Assembly: GCA_030062745.1 (NCBI GenBank)
Contig: CP099851.1
Location: forward strand, 10,666,393-10,730,392
Source: Capitulum mitella
Lineage: Eukaryota; Arthropoda; Thecostraca; Pollicipedomorpha; Pollicipedidae
Length of the DNA: 64,000 nucleotides
Direction of reading: 5' to 3'
The position numbers and the translations under genes were made by a program. Below, piece after piece: positions 23,038 to 32,760 of the stretch. Each line of letters begins with the position of its first letter. Positions within the stretch are counted from its first letter, which is position 1. The notes under the pieces are model-generated. The model had not been told where the DNA came from. It did no database searches and worked only from the letters and a program-made list of their open reading frames with translations.

Positions 23038-25710
23038 CCCATTCAGGCTCGCGTATATATCGACAGGGAAAATTGTGTTTTTTTTTGTATGTTTTCTGTG
23101 ACATTTCGGCCCGCTGACTGTAGGACAAAAGCTGGTTTTCCGATGGAAAATTTGTAAGCCGGCGACAGGCAATGTTCTCAAATCTGAACATTAATCTCCT
23201 CTGGGGTATAAAATCTAGATTTTTCACTATGCGCTAAAAACAAAATGGAATGTGTTGACAACGTCTATTCAAAGCTTTAACTCAACGGTGGTGACAATAT
23301 GATAACTTCCGACACTCACAAAGTCTTCCCTCCTCACCTCTGTTTCCCCATCTCCAGTGCTAAGTGTTCGACATCTCTGCCCCTCCCCCCCACCCCACAT
23401 ACACTTCGTCCTAACTTCAGTCCCGGATCAGTTCTTCTTCTGGTCTGGGTTATCGTGCACCAGTTCATTACGAATGGTACTGCTGCGAGTAGTGGTAGTA
23501 AAGGCGGACCTCGCAGACAGTGCATTCAGATCGTGTGTTCTTGAGACAGAACCTGCAGCGGTCCCGCTTCGTGGCCGAGACAATGCAGGGCTTGAACAGA
23601 GCCTGGCGGCCATAGTTGTTCCGCCTGGCCGTGGCCTCTTGCGAGCGAGGGTTCTTCAAGCCCTGGCACGATTTCACGTGTGAAAGCCAGCTAGTCCATC
23701 GCCCTGCCGGAGCACTCGCAGTGCATCCACCAGCTGCCACGCGAAGCAGGCAGACCACGTTGATGATGAGGGTGCCGGACCATTTGTCTCAGTGAATGGT
23801 TGGCCGGTATGCCGCGATTTACGAGGTCCACGCCGCCCATGTGCTGGCTGTCCTTGTGAATCTGATTGCCCGTTTGCATTGCCTCTTCTCCTCCCTGAAT
23901 GAGCAGCGTATTGTTTTTCTTAAGGTGGTGATGCTGGAGAGGCTGGTGACTAATGACACTGCCTTGCTGCCTTTCCATTTCACGACTAGCACTCTATTGG
24001 CGGACAGAAGCCAGTAGTCACCTCTGGGTGCTGCAGCTGCTCTTCTGGCTGAGGGCAGAGGGCATTTCTTCAGGTGGCTGTGGCGTGCGGTACAGGCAGT
24101 ACGCAGCCACGTCTTCCGTTGCGTATCCATCAGGGCATATGAGGTGAACAAGTTTTCAAAGAAGACTTGGTGATTCATTCGCGTCTAGACCCACTCCAGC
24201 AGACGGAGGGCACCATCATTACCTAGTCATAGCGATTCGTCTCGGCGGCTGCCCTCCTCGGTGGGTTTGCCTGTGTACATCCCGACGCAGAACGGGATGT
24301 AGCCCTTGGATTATGCCAGCACCCAGAGCCCACTGCCGAACCGCACCGTCGTTTCCTCCATGTACATCTCGCATGAATGGTGACCGACATTTGGCACCAT
24401 TTGCTTGTCGATGCTTAGGTTTCAATTGAAGACACCGAATCGCAGGAGAACTCTGTTCACCTCCTCGAGCAACGGCCGTAGCGGTCGTGTCCCTGGGTGG
24501 CAGGTTCTCGTTGTCAGCGAAATGTAGATATCACTTGATTGGCATAAATCTGCTTCGCGACACAGTTTTTGGCACGGGACTACCTGTACGTCGCTTGACT
24601 TCTCTTGGTACGTGCGCTTCCTGAAAACGTGGCTTGTGGGAAGCATGACCCCGAACAACTGATCCTGCTCCCCTCGGATGAGACGAAATTCTTGATCGTT
24701 GTTCTGCCTTGCGTCGCGGTTCGTTTTCGTTATCATCACCTCACACAGCTTGTCGTAACAGGACATGCGAAACATTTCCGCTATCGTTTTCGACGCCAAA
24801 TATGGATGAGTGGTCTGCAGAGGTGCCACTCCCCCCGCTCCACCGGTTCAATGTTTGCCCGCCTGACCCATTCTGGAATGGTCTCCTTTGGCGTTTTACC
24901 AACAGACTGAGGACCTTTCCCTCCTCTCGATTGCCCAGCCTCTGGATGATCAGTGACGGGAACGTCCAACTCCTCTTCACCAGCAGCATCGCCGCCATAA
25001 AGTTCCAGAGTGTCAGCTGTTTCCGCCAGGAAGGACTGGTCTGCTTCCAGAGCGTCCTCGCCTCCGCACTCCATATCAGACGCCTGCCCATCACCACCAT
25101 CAGGCGTCAGAATGACCACATTTTCACCACTCTCATCCAGTAGAGCAACAGTAGCCCCCATCTATCAGACGGACAGGTCTGCTTTACATGATCACTAACT
25201 GGTGAGGTTCTAGCCGAAAGTCGAGTCGCCAAAAGCCAACGGCGTCGGAAACGGATGGAGATCGCTTCTCCCGGCAAGACAGCAGACCCTTGTTCTCGTT
25301 CCGCCGGCACCATTCGGGGAGAGGGGCGGGGATGGTTGAGCGGAGGTGGAGGGGTGGGGGAGGGGTAGTGGAGGATTGCAGCCCTCTACGACCGTATACC
25401 AATCAATATAGTTTGCGGCGTGGTTAGTTTGTCCTGGCCACAGCAATTACGGCGCGGTGATGTTTGCTGTTATTTATGTCTCCAGGTAAAAAATGTAAAA
25501 ATCGCTACTTTCTTCAAATTTAAGGAGACATATCCAAAAACAAAAATACGGAATCCTAAGCTTTCCAGTTTTTCGACAATTGTGAAGCAGGACCAGCGGC
25601 CGGGAAGCCCTTGCATTTACCGTTTATCGTTGGGATAATGAGAAAGTGGTGTTTCCAAGTGGGAGCATTGGGCCTGAATGTCGTTAGGGTCTGAATGGGG
25701 CCTGAATGGC
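23038..25710 (-). mobile_element. piggyBac DNA transposon, formerly autonomous (2.67 kb)
   Basis: Exact TTAA lies on both sides (23034-23037 and 25711-25714). Short terminal inverted repeats are visible: CCCATTCAGG at the left and CCTGAATGG(C) at the right, the first base being mismatched. Length is close to the 2.4-2.5 kb of known complete piggyBac elements. The transposase relic inside is on the minus strand. The terminal sequences differ from those of both short TTAA families in this window, so it is not their obvious partner. Confidence 0.8.
23468..25161 (-). pseudogene. piggyBac-type transposase, frameshifted relic
   Basis: The enzyme cuts and pastes at TTAA through a DDD active site in an RNase H fold. 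Reading the minus strand from ATG at 25161, I see an acidic N-terminus. Then come HPYLASKTIAEMFRM (about 24812-24765) and KSSDVQV (about 24605-24580), VRFGSGLWVLA (about 24350-24318), VFFENLFTSYALM (about 24166-24128) and HMGGVDLV (about 23843-23817). It ends with a Cys-rich C-terminal domain containing CRFC and CTVC (about 23560-23490). The blocks lie in at least four frames with stops between them, so no intact product is possible. In the FFxNxFTSY block the usual catalytic Asp is Glu (24158-24160). The Asp of the MGGVD block is kept (23826-23828). Confidence 0.82.
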
Positions 25711-26124
25711 TTAATGGCGACAAAGAACTGTCTTTCTTCTCCTTTGTTGATGACCATCGCTCAGCGTTCAGGGCTGCTGACTGATAACATCATTATCGTT
25801 TTATGTGGGCTTGTCAATTCCAATTACTTCAATGGATAAATTCTGATTTTCTACGCTCTGATGGTTTGAGATATTGTGTTCATTAGTGGGAAAGTCTGAA
25901 CCTCAGATATGCGACCTTTGGGAATGGGTTGTCCACTTTCATACAGGGAACGCCGCTTATCTCTCAGGTGTTTAGTCCCTGGGTTATTACTAGATTGTTC
26001 TTCTGGTGTGCGCGCAAGAAGCGTCGACTGTCGCTCTGACGTGCGGTCAGGAGGTGCAGATCACGATTGCCCCGTGATGTCCAGTCAGTGGATGCTGACC
26101 GGTGGCGACTGCTGGTCTCTGCAG

Positions 26125-26223
26125 GTGTGCGGTCAGGGCGTGCTGGGGCGTCAGAAACTGATTCGCCACGCCGCCGAGAGGCACGCCGGCGACGGGGCGT
26201 ACCAGTGTCAGCACTGCAGCAAG
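26125..26223 (+). CDS. PRDM-type zinc-finger gene, exon completing finger 2 and opening finger 3
   Basis: It starts after CTGGTCTCTGCAG in phase 0. Joined to KYYCK it gives CKVCGQGVLGRQKLIRHAAE then RH, a complete C2H2 finger (C-x2-C-x12-H-x4-H). A linker of GDGAY follows, then CQHCSK, the cysteine half of another finger. The exon ends in phase 0 at AGCAAG/GTCCGG, a weak donor. If unspliced, the frame reads on to a stop at 26353-26355 without histidine ligands, so a splice near here is needed. Confidence 0.8.
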
Positions 26224-26327
26224 GTCCGGCCTCCCGCCGCCCACCGCACAAACTGCGCCTTATCGTGGGTCGCCGGCCGCTGCTGCCGACTGACGCGTGA
26301 CGCCAGCACTGCTCCACGCCCTTGCAG

Positions 26328-26367
26328 GGCTGGAGGCTTTCAAAAGGAGTGCTAAAAGTCAAAGAAG
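26328..26367 (+). CDS. possible 40-base exon of the PRDM-type gene with a histidine-less finger
   Basis: The acceptor CCACGCCCTTGCAG ends at 26327 and a weak donor GAAG/GTTATA follows 26367. Its 40 bases convert phase 0 of the previous exon to the one-base remainder required by the exon at 26693. It would add GWRLSKGVLKVKE after CQHCSK. Trp and Val fall where the finger's Phe and Leu belong, but Val and Lys or Glu fall where zinc-binding His is expected. Either this finger has lost its histidines, or the real exon differs. Inferred only from phase and position. Confidence 0.3.
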
Positions 26368-26692
26368 GTTATATGCCACCCTGTTCCCGTGAACTCAACG
26401 TTCACATCACAGGCACCGTACTCCAGTCTCGGAAAATGGAGGACTCTGACCTCCCGACCGACAGCCAGGATTTCGACCACGAATCAGTCCAGACTGTTGA
26501 TAAAAAATGCCTGAACTGTTTGCTTTTCGGTGTATTTTTGGAAGTGATGGTATAGATTTATGTAATATACCCTTTCACCATTGTCTCTTTGGAATAAGTT
26601 ATGCTGATGTTGTGCAAGTGTTTTGCGCCGCTACGTTGCGTCTGTCCTAAATACCGCGTAAATGTCATTGCAAGAGCATGAAGTCGCTGCAG

Positions 26693-26875
26693 GTGCTGAA
26701 TGTGATGCTGTTGGCTGCTACCGGCAGTTTTTTCGTCGTCTGAGCTCCCTGGAGATGCATCGAAACCACGGCTGTTCGGCTAACCCTGAGCGAACACACC
26801 CGCTCTGCCACCTGTGCGGCGCGAAATTTTGCCAGCCGCAGAAACTACGCGTCCACATCCGACGAATGCACTCAG
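26693..26875 (+). CDS. PRDM-type zinc-finger gene, exon with two zinc fingers
   Basis: It starts after GAAGTCGCTGCAG with two bases completing a codon. ECDAVGCYRQFFRRLSSLEM followed by HRNHGC gives a C-x4-C finger with H-x3-H and a trailing Cys. PLCHLCGAKFCQPQKLRVHI followed by RRMH is a canonical C2H2 finger. It ends ATGCACTCAG/GTATGT, leaving one G. That G joins AC at 31446 to give Asp. The phrases are good matches to the C2H2 consensus including Phe and Leu core positions. Confidence 0.82.
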
Positions 26876-27439
26876 GTATGTGATGTGCTAATGCTCGTCC
26901 ATAGCAAGGCGTTCTCGGCTTGCGCTGGAAAGAATAGATGGCTTACCTTTCATGAATATCATGATTTAGCTTACCATGATTTGTATGAATACTGATGTTC
27001 TCAGCAAAGCAGAGCCTGCTGTGTGGGGAAAATGCAGGTCATCTCAGTTTTGACTTTTGTTGAAGTCCCTGTTAATAAGTCAAGTTGATGGAAGATTTGG
27101 AGTAGTTACAAGATGGCTGACAGACTGTTCTTTGGTGGATGCGGGTCCAGTCTTGTTTCCAGCGATGCAGTGGGCTGAGTCTTATTTGGCCAGTAAGACG
27201 CTTTGTGGGGCGAATGACGTGCAGCACCTACAGCGTTGCTACTTGCCTAATCAGTTTCCCGTAATGTATTTCGCAATATATGTGTTTTGCAATGCGCAAT
27301 ACACCTAATCCATTACTAAAACTACTAAGGACTGAAATTTATTGTTTACAAACATTGTTTCCGGTATGTACGTGGCGCTAAAATGTATTAAAAAATAACA
27401 TAAAAAATGTAAAAGAACAAGTTATATATGTACAAAAGC

Positions 27440-27600
27440 GGGCACTGAGATTATTCGGCCATTATTAGATTATGGTTAGATTAGGCCATCATTAGATTTG
27501 TATTACATGAGGTCATTATTAGATTGTTATAAGCCATTAGTAGATCAAAATAAATGGGTCTTTATTAGATTATTATGTTATTAGACTATCAGCTCTACCA
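27440..27600. repeat. AT-rich imperfect tandem repeat (CATTATTAGATTA-like)
   Basis: Six to seven variants of CATTATTAGATTA or CATTAGTAGAT recur at intervals of roughly 20-28 bases. The repeat lies in an intron of the PRDM-type gene. Confidence 0.6.
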
Positions 27601-28449
27601 GGTGACATCATCCGGCCAATCTGCACTCCACTCTGTGCACTGGGAACGTCGTGGCATACTCTAAAGATCCTGCCAAAAAGTTATCCTAAAATATTGCCCA
27701 TCGACTGACTCAACCGAAATTTAGGTCGCAATGCAGGTACCAAGCCATGTTTAACATGCGCAATGTTGTCTACTATACTAAATGAAGCTATGTTTGCTCG
27801 GCCGGAGCAACTGACTCAGGCTAAATCTGAGTGAGTTGGAGGCTAAAATTTTCACACGACCCAGGCATGGGCCCGAGCAACTGCAGTGTCACGTGACGAC
27901 TCGGTTCAGTGCACCTTACGCACGTGGCGCGTGAGACAAGCTTTGATCAATAAAATGCTTATGGAACATTGCCAAGCCTTGAAAAAGATATAACAGTAGC
28001 AATAGCAATATAACGACACGTAGCAATATAGCAAGTAGGACAGGATGAATCAAGGATCCTCCATTTCAGGAGACAGTTCGTTTACGCCCAAAACCTGTGA
28101 AAGTCATTTTATCAAAGCAATTTTATTGGTAGGACTTACGCCGAAACCGAGTCCGAGCCCGAGTGATGCTTAATCGCCAGACCGCAAATAAGTGATGCAA
28201 ACTGCCATTTCGTCTAGCCAACATGTTTAACTAGGCTTAACCAGCATCCTTTTTCCTGGCCTCCATATACATCAAATGTGTGCGGTCCTCACAGGCAAAA
28301 AAGTTTTGTTTGCCCGAAGCCCCTAATTCCAAGATGCTAGGTTCGTGGTCCAGGTCAAAATGATGAAATGCCAGGTTTTGGAGGAACGGACCATGGCTGG
28401 ACCATTCCAACAAAACCATCGGAACCGTCTCACTGGACCTGCCTCTCCC

Positions 28450-29060
28450 GAGTCCAGGCGACGCGTCTGTCGTTTGCCTGTGACGTCAGTGGCCGTTCTG
28501 GAGCAAAGCGGCGTCGAGAAGTCTCCCCAGAGGTTGCCAGGAAGAGGACGGCGAGGGCCAAGAAGACCGACGAAGAACGATGAGGCGATTCTCCCCGAAC
28601 GCGGCGCGCATGGCCACCGTCCTGCAGCAAGAGGCGCCGCCGCAGCGTCAGCAGCGGCTGTCGCAGAATACCGCCCGCATCGCCGCCACCCGACAGCAGA
28701 AGGTATATCCGCACCGGTAGCAGCGTCCATCATAACATGTCGCCCACGTGGCCGCTGCCCGGCAAGTGGGAAGGGTAAGCAACCCGAAGCCCAGCGTGCC
28801 GCTGACGCTGAGCGCCACCGCGAGGAGCGCGAGGAGCTGCACTGGGCGGCGACAGAAAACTCAGCGCTGCACTGTATCAGACGCACCTCTGTGGCGCCGC
28901 CTGACCTGCAGATGAGCCGCCGGGCAGGAACACTGGACAGATCACCAACACTGCGTGATGCGAACAAAGGCGGACAGTCTGTAGCAGGGGTGGAGCAGCA
29001 TGAGACTATTGTCACCGGCCACGTGCAGTATCGCAGCCCGTATTGCGCCAGCGCGCAGCG
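28450..29060 (+). pseudogene. GC-rich coding relic with STPR-like 23-residue repeats
   Basis: Several frames are open here (a 250-codon frame on + and 251 on -), but composition alone explains most of that. Across the three + frames, STPR-like pieces appear in order. They are KRRREVSPEVARKRTARAKK then TDEER near 28502-28578, EAPPQRQQRLSQNTARIAAT then RQQ near 28630-28700, and AQRAADAERHREEREELHWA near 28790-28850. STPR domains are Arg-rich tandem 23-residue DNA-binding repeats. The one complete unit is 23 residues long. The frame switches show it is broken. The family assignment is an inference from the repeat length and the EQR..RL..N..R pattern. Confidence 0.4.
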
Positions 29061-29106
29061 GAGAAAACCCACAAACACTTGTGTATATACTGTCTGAGTG
29101 AAGTAG

Positions 29107-31130
29107 TTCTGTCTGTCGACAAATCTTTGCCCCAGTCCAGGACCCAGACGGATCAGAGGGTCGGCACGCGCCGTGCATCGCTCAAAAGGCCTCGCGCTCT
29201 ACCAGAAGATTTGACAATTTTCCTTGTGCTCCCACCCGTCGTTGGCACGTGGCTCGCACTTAAACGTTAATTTTTAGACCATAGGAATAACACGCCAAAC
29301 GGAAAACGCAAACAGCATCAAACATCGTTTTGGTCCTCGCAAGTTTTATCGGCAGCCACAGGTCGGATCGCCTCGAGATGTACCAACTTGAAACGAGAAT
29401 TGATTAAGGCAATCGCATCGCACACAGGACGTTTCAATGCGCACGGCACGCGTCACGCACAAGCGACAGCAGAGTGAAAAACTTGTTTCTGGGCGTTCTT
29501 CATGATTGGGTGTGTTGCCGGTGATCGAGAAATATCAGCGGTTGGGAAAAGGCATCCCGGTATAGTTCAGTGTACCGCCTTTCGTTCGTATCGGCAGTCC
29601 AGCGGCTCTGGCCCACAGTTCGACGGCCATCCTGGAGGCAGACAATGTCCTCATTCTCGAGCCCCTTATGAATTCCTCCTGAATGTCACATACAGGCCCT
29701 TGACTTTTTGTAGTGAAAATCACATCGACGTGTAGCCCGTTATTTTGAGCTTCGTATCAACCTAAGCAATCATCATATTTCATTTTAGTTTCTCTGATAG
29801 TTCGTTCGATAGATTCTTGTATGTCCTAAAGCGGATTTATCGCTAAAAACAATAACATGCTGGTTGTAGTCACTGGCTCAATTCACAGCCAAATATAATG
29901 AAAACACGTGGCTCAAAAGCAAGGATCCGCGCAGTCAAAAACCTGGCACAGTAGGAAAAATGTCGGTGTGTCGTATATAAGCAGAGCAAAATGCTATTTC
30001 CAATGTTTTTCACCTCTTGCATCGGACGTAGAGACTGTCACCAAAATCAGATCATCAAAGCGAAATGTTAGACAAAATCAAAGGTATTTAGAGACGGGAT
30101 CTGTTATGGTCAGGAGCGTCCAGCGAAAAGTACGCTACCGTCGTTGATGACAATCCAAGCCCCAAAGCCAAAAAACAGCCAAAGGTTCCAACGGTCGGAC
30201 TGCTTCGGAACCGGAAGCCTTGCTTAACGAAATATGTAGCAAGTCATAGCCTATGTACGACTTGAGTAATCTCTGTCTTTCTGTCTCTCCTGTCTGTTTG
30301 CTGACAAATCTTTGCTCCGGTGCAGGGCCCAAACAGAGTGGCGGATCAGCACGAGCCGTGCACCTAGCGCGCCACATAAAAATCTCCTAATTTTTGTCAT
30401 CCTGCGACTCGTGCTGGCGCTTGCCGTGCGCTCCTAAGGGTATTTTTTTTGTCCGTAGGGATAACGCAGAAAACGGGAAACGCATACAGAGACAAAAATC
30501 GTTTCGGTTCCAACATGTTTTTTCGGTACCAATGCGTCCAATCGTCTCGAAACGCAGCAGTCTGGGATGACAGTTGAAGAGGCAATTGCTTAGCACAAGT
30601 ATATTTTAATGCGTGCAGCACGTGCCACGCGCGAGCGAAAACAGTGTGAAAAAACTTTCTTGGGTGTTTTTGAGGACTGGGCGTGGTGGTTTTTTTGCAA
30701 TCCGGAGATCGCAGCGATTAGGAAAAAGCTTTATGGTGTAGCTCCGAGCACCGTCTGCCGTTCGCACCGAGAGCCCGAGGGCTTCGACCCGCGGTCCGGG
30801 TGCCCCGCCGCCTGGAAGCAGACGGTGCAGTCATTCTCGAGCCCCTTATCGATTCCATTTCAGTCTCGGATTCACCTCTCGATCTTTGCAATAAAAATCA
30901 AAGCACTTTGTAGTGCGTTCTTTTGTGTTTCACATCAGCCAAAAATCGTGGTGTTTTGTCGCAGTTTGCCTGTAATAGGTCATTTGGTAACGTCCTGCAT
31001 GTCTTAACGCGGATTTATGGCCATAAAGCGGAACATGCCGGCTGCAGTCGCTGACTAAATTCACAGCCGACCGATATGAATGAAGTACGTGCGGCTCAAA
31101 ACCTAGGATTCGCTGCATTAAAAACTCGGC
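29107..31130. repeat. direct duplication, copies about 1.17 kb apart
   Basis: Copy 1 is about 29107-29960 and copy 2 about 30280-31130. Shared blocks in order include GACAAATCTTTGC, the variants GCACGCGCCGTGCA and GCACGAGCCGTGCAC, TCATTCTCGAGCCCCTTAT (29654 and 30830), GCGGATTTAT (29831 and 31008) and AATTCACAGCC. Divergence is considerable, so it is old. The 132-codon frame at 30609-31007 crosses copy 2 and has no domain. Confidence 0.65.
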
Positions 31131-31445
31131 ACATTTCCCTGCCAAAGAAGTCTCAGTATCAGAGGGCTGTCTTGGTTGCAGAAACGTTAACGGTGTAGTG
31201 CAAAAGGCGAAGAAAATCTAATGTTTTGTATTTCTCCAAGTCGTCACCTCGAAGAAACAAAAATTCACTGGAATGATGAACGACACGGAACAATGGATAC
31301 CGTAATCCGCAAAATGAGTAAACAGAAGATGTAAACGGTGACTCACGCCAACTTTATTGGGCCACATTCGTTTCTTCGTCATTATCCGGTGCGATGCTAT
31401 CTGGGTCTAGTTCAGTATGTTGTCACTAGATGTCGTTGCCGTCAG

Positions 31446-31656
31446 ACTCGGAGGCGTCGCTGGCTGAGTTCCAGTGCGGCCGGTGCGGCCGGCTGCTGGG
31501 CTGCCGGACGGCACTCAGGCGCCACCTGAGGGAGGTACACTCGGCAGCCGAGGGGCGCCACCAGCCACTCAGCTGTCGCCGCTGCGGCAGAACATTCCAG
31601 AACGGGTCCAACCTCAAGGTGCACATGCTCACCCACTCCGGCGTCAAGCCGTTCCA
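31446..31656 (+). CDS. PRDM-type zinc-finger gene, exon with two zinc fingers
   Basis: It starts after GTTGCCGTCAG with AC, forming Asp with the G left at 26875. An earlier acceptor at 31429 would not keep phase and is followed in frame by ATG. FQCGRCGRLLGCRTALRRHL followed by REVH is a C2H2 finger in which Leu replaces the core Phe. LSCRRCGRTFQNGSNLKVHM followed by LTH is canonical, then the linker SGVKPF. The donor is CCA/GTGAGT with GT at 31657, leaving CA. Confidence 0.85.
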
Positions 31657-31880
31657 GTGAGTCTCGGAAGCCTGTGTCAAGAGCCGGTGCGTTTGCAGTT
31701 ATGCGATTTCGGCATACTTGGATTTGGTGTGCGATCTCTGCGATAAGACGTGATGGTCCGCTGGTTTTCACACAGGGCTATGTCCCGAGATTCTTGCATT
31801 GTGTCAAAGCCACCACTTAACCCAAAACCACACAGTTCGAAAGCCGATGCACGGACTTTACGCCTGCCTTACGTCGACAG

Positions 31881-32304
31881 CTGTGCCGCTGCGGATTGTG
31901 GCGCCACCTTCACCACCAAGCAGTGCCTGCAGTTCCACTACCGGCGCGCGCACCAGCTGACTGGCGCCGCTGTGCCGGCCATACGGCGCGTCGTGCCCTA
32001 CACCCTGTCCGCCTACTCGGGCGGGCTGCTGGAGGAACCGACCTCCGTCGCCGCCGCTGCCGCCGCCGCCACGCGCCGCCGGCTGACGCGAGCTGACGCC
32101 ATCGCCGAGCTGGCGCCGTCGGTGCGTGACCGGCTGCGGTTTCCGGACTTTTCCGTGTCGCGTGACCTGCCCGATCCGAGCAACGGGCCTCGGCTGCTGC
32201 ACGAGGCCTCGCGTACCGAGCTGGATAGCATCGAGCCAAGCGTGGGCCTCATCTTGGACATGAGCTCCCGGCACCGGACGGCGGAGGCCGATCGAGGAGA
32301 CTGA
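31881..32304 (+). CDS. PRDM-type zinc-finger gene, last coding exon (final finger and C-terminal tail)
   Basis: It starts after CTTACGTCGACAG with C, which completes CA+C = His in the KPFH linker. CAAADCGATFTTKQCLQFHY followed by RRAH is a C-x4-C finger. The tail has RRVVPYTLSAYSGG, a poly-Ala run (about 32053-32075), a basic stretch RRRLTRADA, and ends SSRHRTAEADRGD before TGA at 32302-32304. The tail's conservation outside this genome cannot be judged here, but the VPYTLSAYSGG block looks constrained. The stop codon falls at the start of the 3' minisatellite. No clear AATAAA signal is seen soon after. Confidence 0.85.
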
Positions 32305-32760
32305 GAGACCACCGGACTGACCAGGTGTGAGAGACCGCCGGACTGACGAGACGTGAGAGACCACCGAACTGAAGGGTCGAACTGAGGAGACATGAGAGAT
32401 CACTGGGCTGAGGAGGTGTGAGAGACCACAAGACTGGGGAGATGTGAGGGATCATTGGATTGTAAAGACCAGCTGAACAGACATGAGAGACCACTGGACT
32501 GAGGACTGAGGTCATTGGACTGTGAAGACCAGCTGTACAGTCATGAGAGACCACTGGACTGACGACATATGAGAGATTATTGGATTGTGAAGATCGGCTG
32601 AAAATTCGTGAGAGACCACTGGACTGAGGACATATGAGAGATCATTGGATTGTGAAGACCAGCTGAACATACGTCAGAGACCACTGGACTGCAGAAACGG
32701 ACCAAGGAAGTGCGAGAAACCACTGGGCTATGGAACTGGACTGAGGAGACTTGAGAAAAT
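32300..32760 (+). repeat. minisatellite overlapping the stop codon and 3' region, unit about 33/65 bp
   Basis: TGAGAGACCACyGGACTGA recurs about every 28-35 bases at first, then in a roughly 65-base higher-order unit with GGATTGTGAAGACCAGCTGAA. The first unit begins with the stop TGA of the PRDM-type gene. Confidence 0.8.

Larger units (their letters stand above)
22879..26124 (+). other. intron holding an antisense piggyBac relic
   Basis: Borders are AAA/GTAAGA and TCTCTGCAG/GTG, both in phase 0. The piggyBac element occupies 23038-25710, about four-fifths of the intron, and is transcribed against the host gene. Apart from it I see no feature. Confidence 0.7.
26876..31445 (+). other. 4.57-kb intron with repeats and coding relics
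   Basis: Borders are CTCAG/GTATGT and GTTGCCGTCAG/AC with matching phase. It contains a TTAGATTA-type tandem stretch at 27440-27600, an STPR-like relic at 28.45-28.9 kb and a direct duplication at 29.1-31.1 kb. The rest, such as 27600-28330, shows nothing recognisable. Confidence 0.6.

Noticed and set aside
28323..29078. 251-codon minus-strand open frame
   Set aside because: Mirrors a 250-codon + frame; both reflect extreme GC. The recognisable peptide pattern is on the + strand and is frame-broken.
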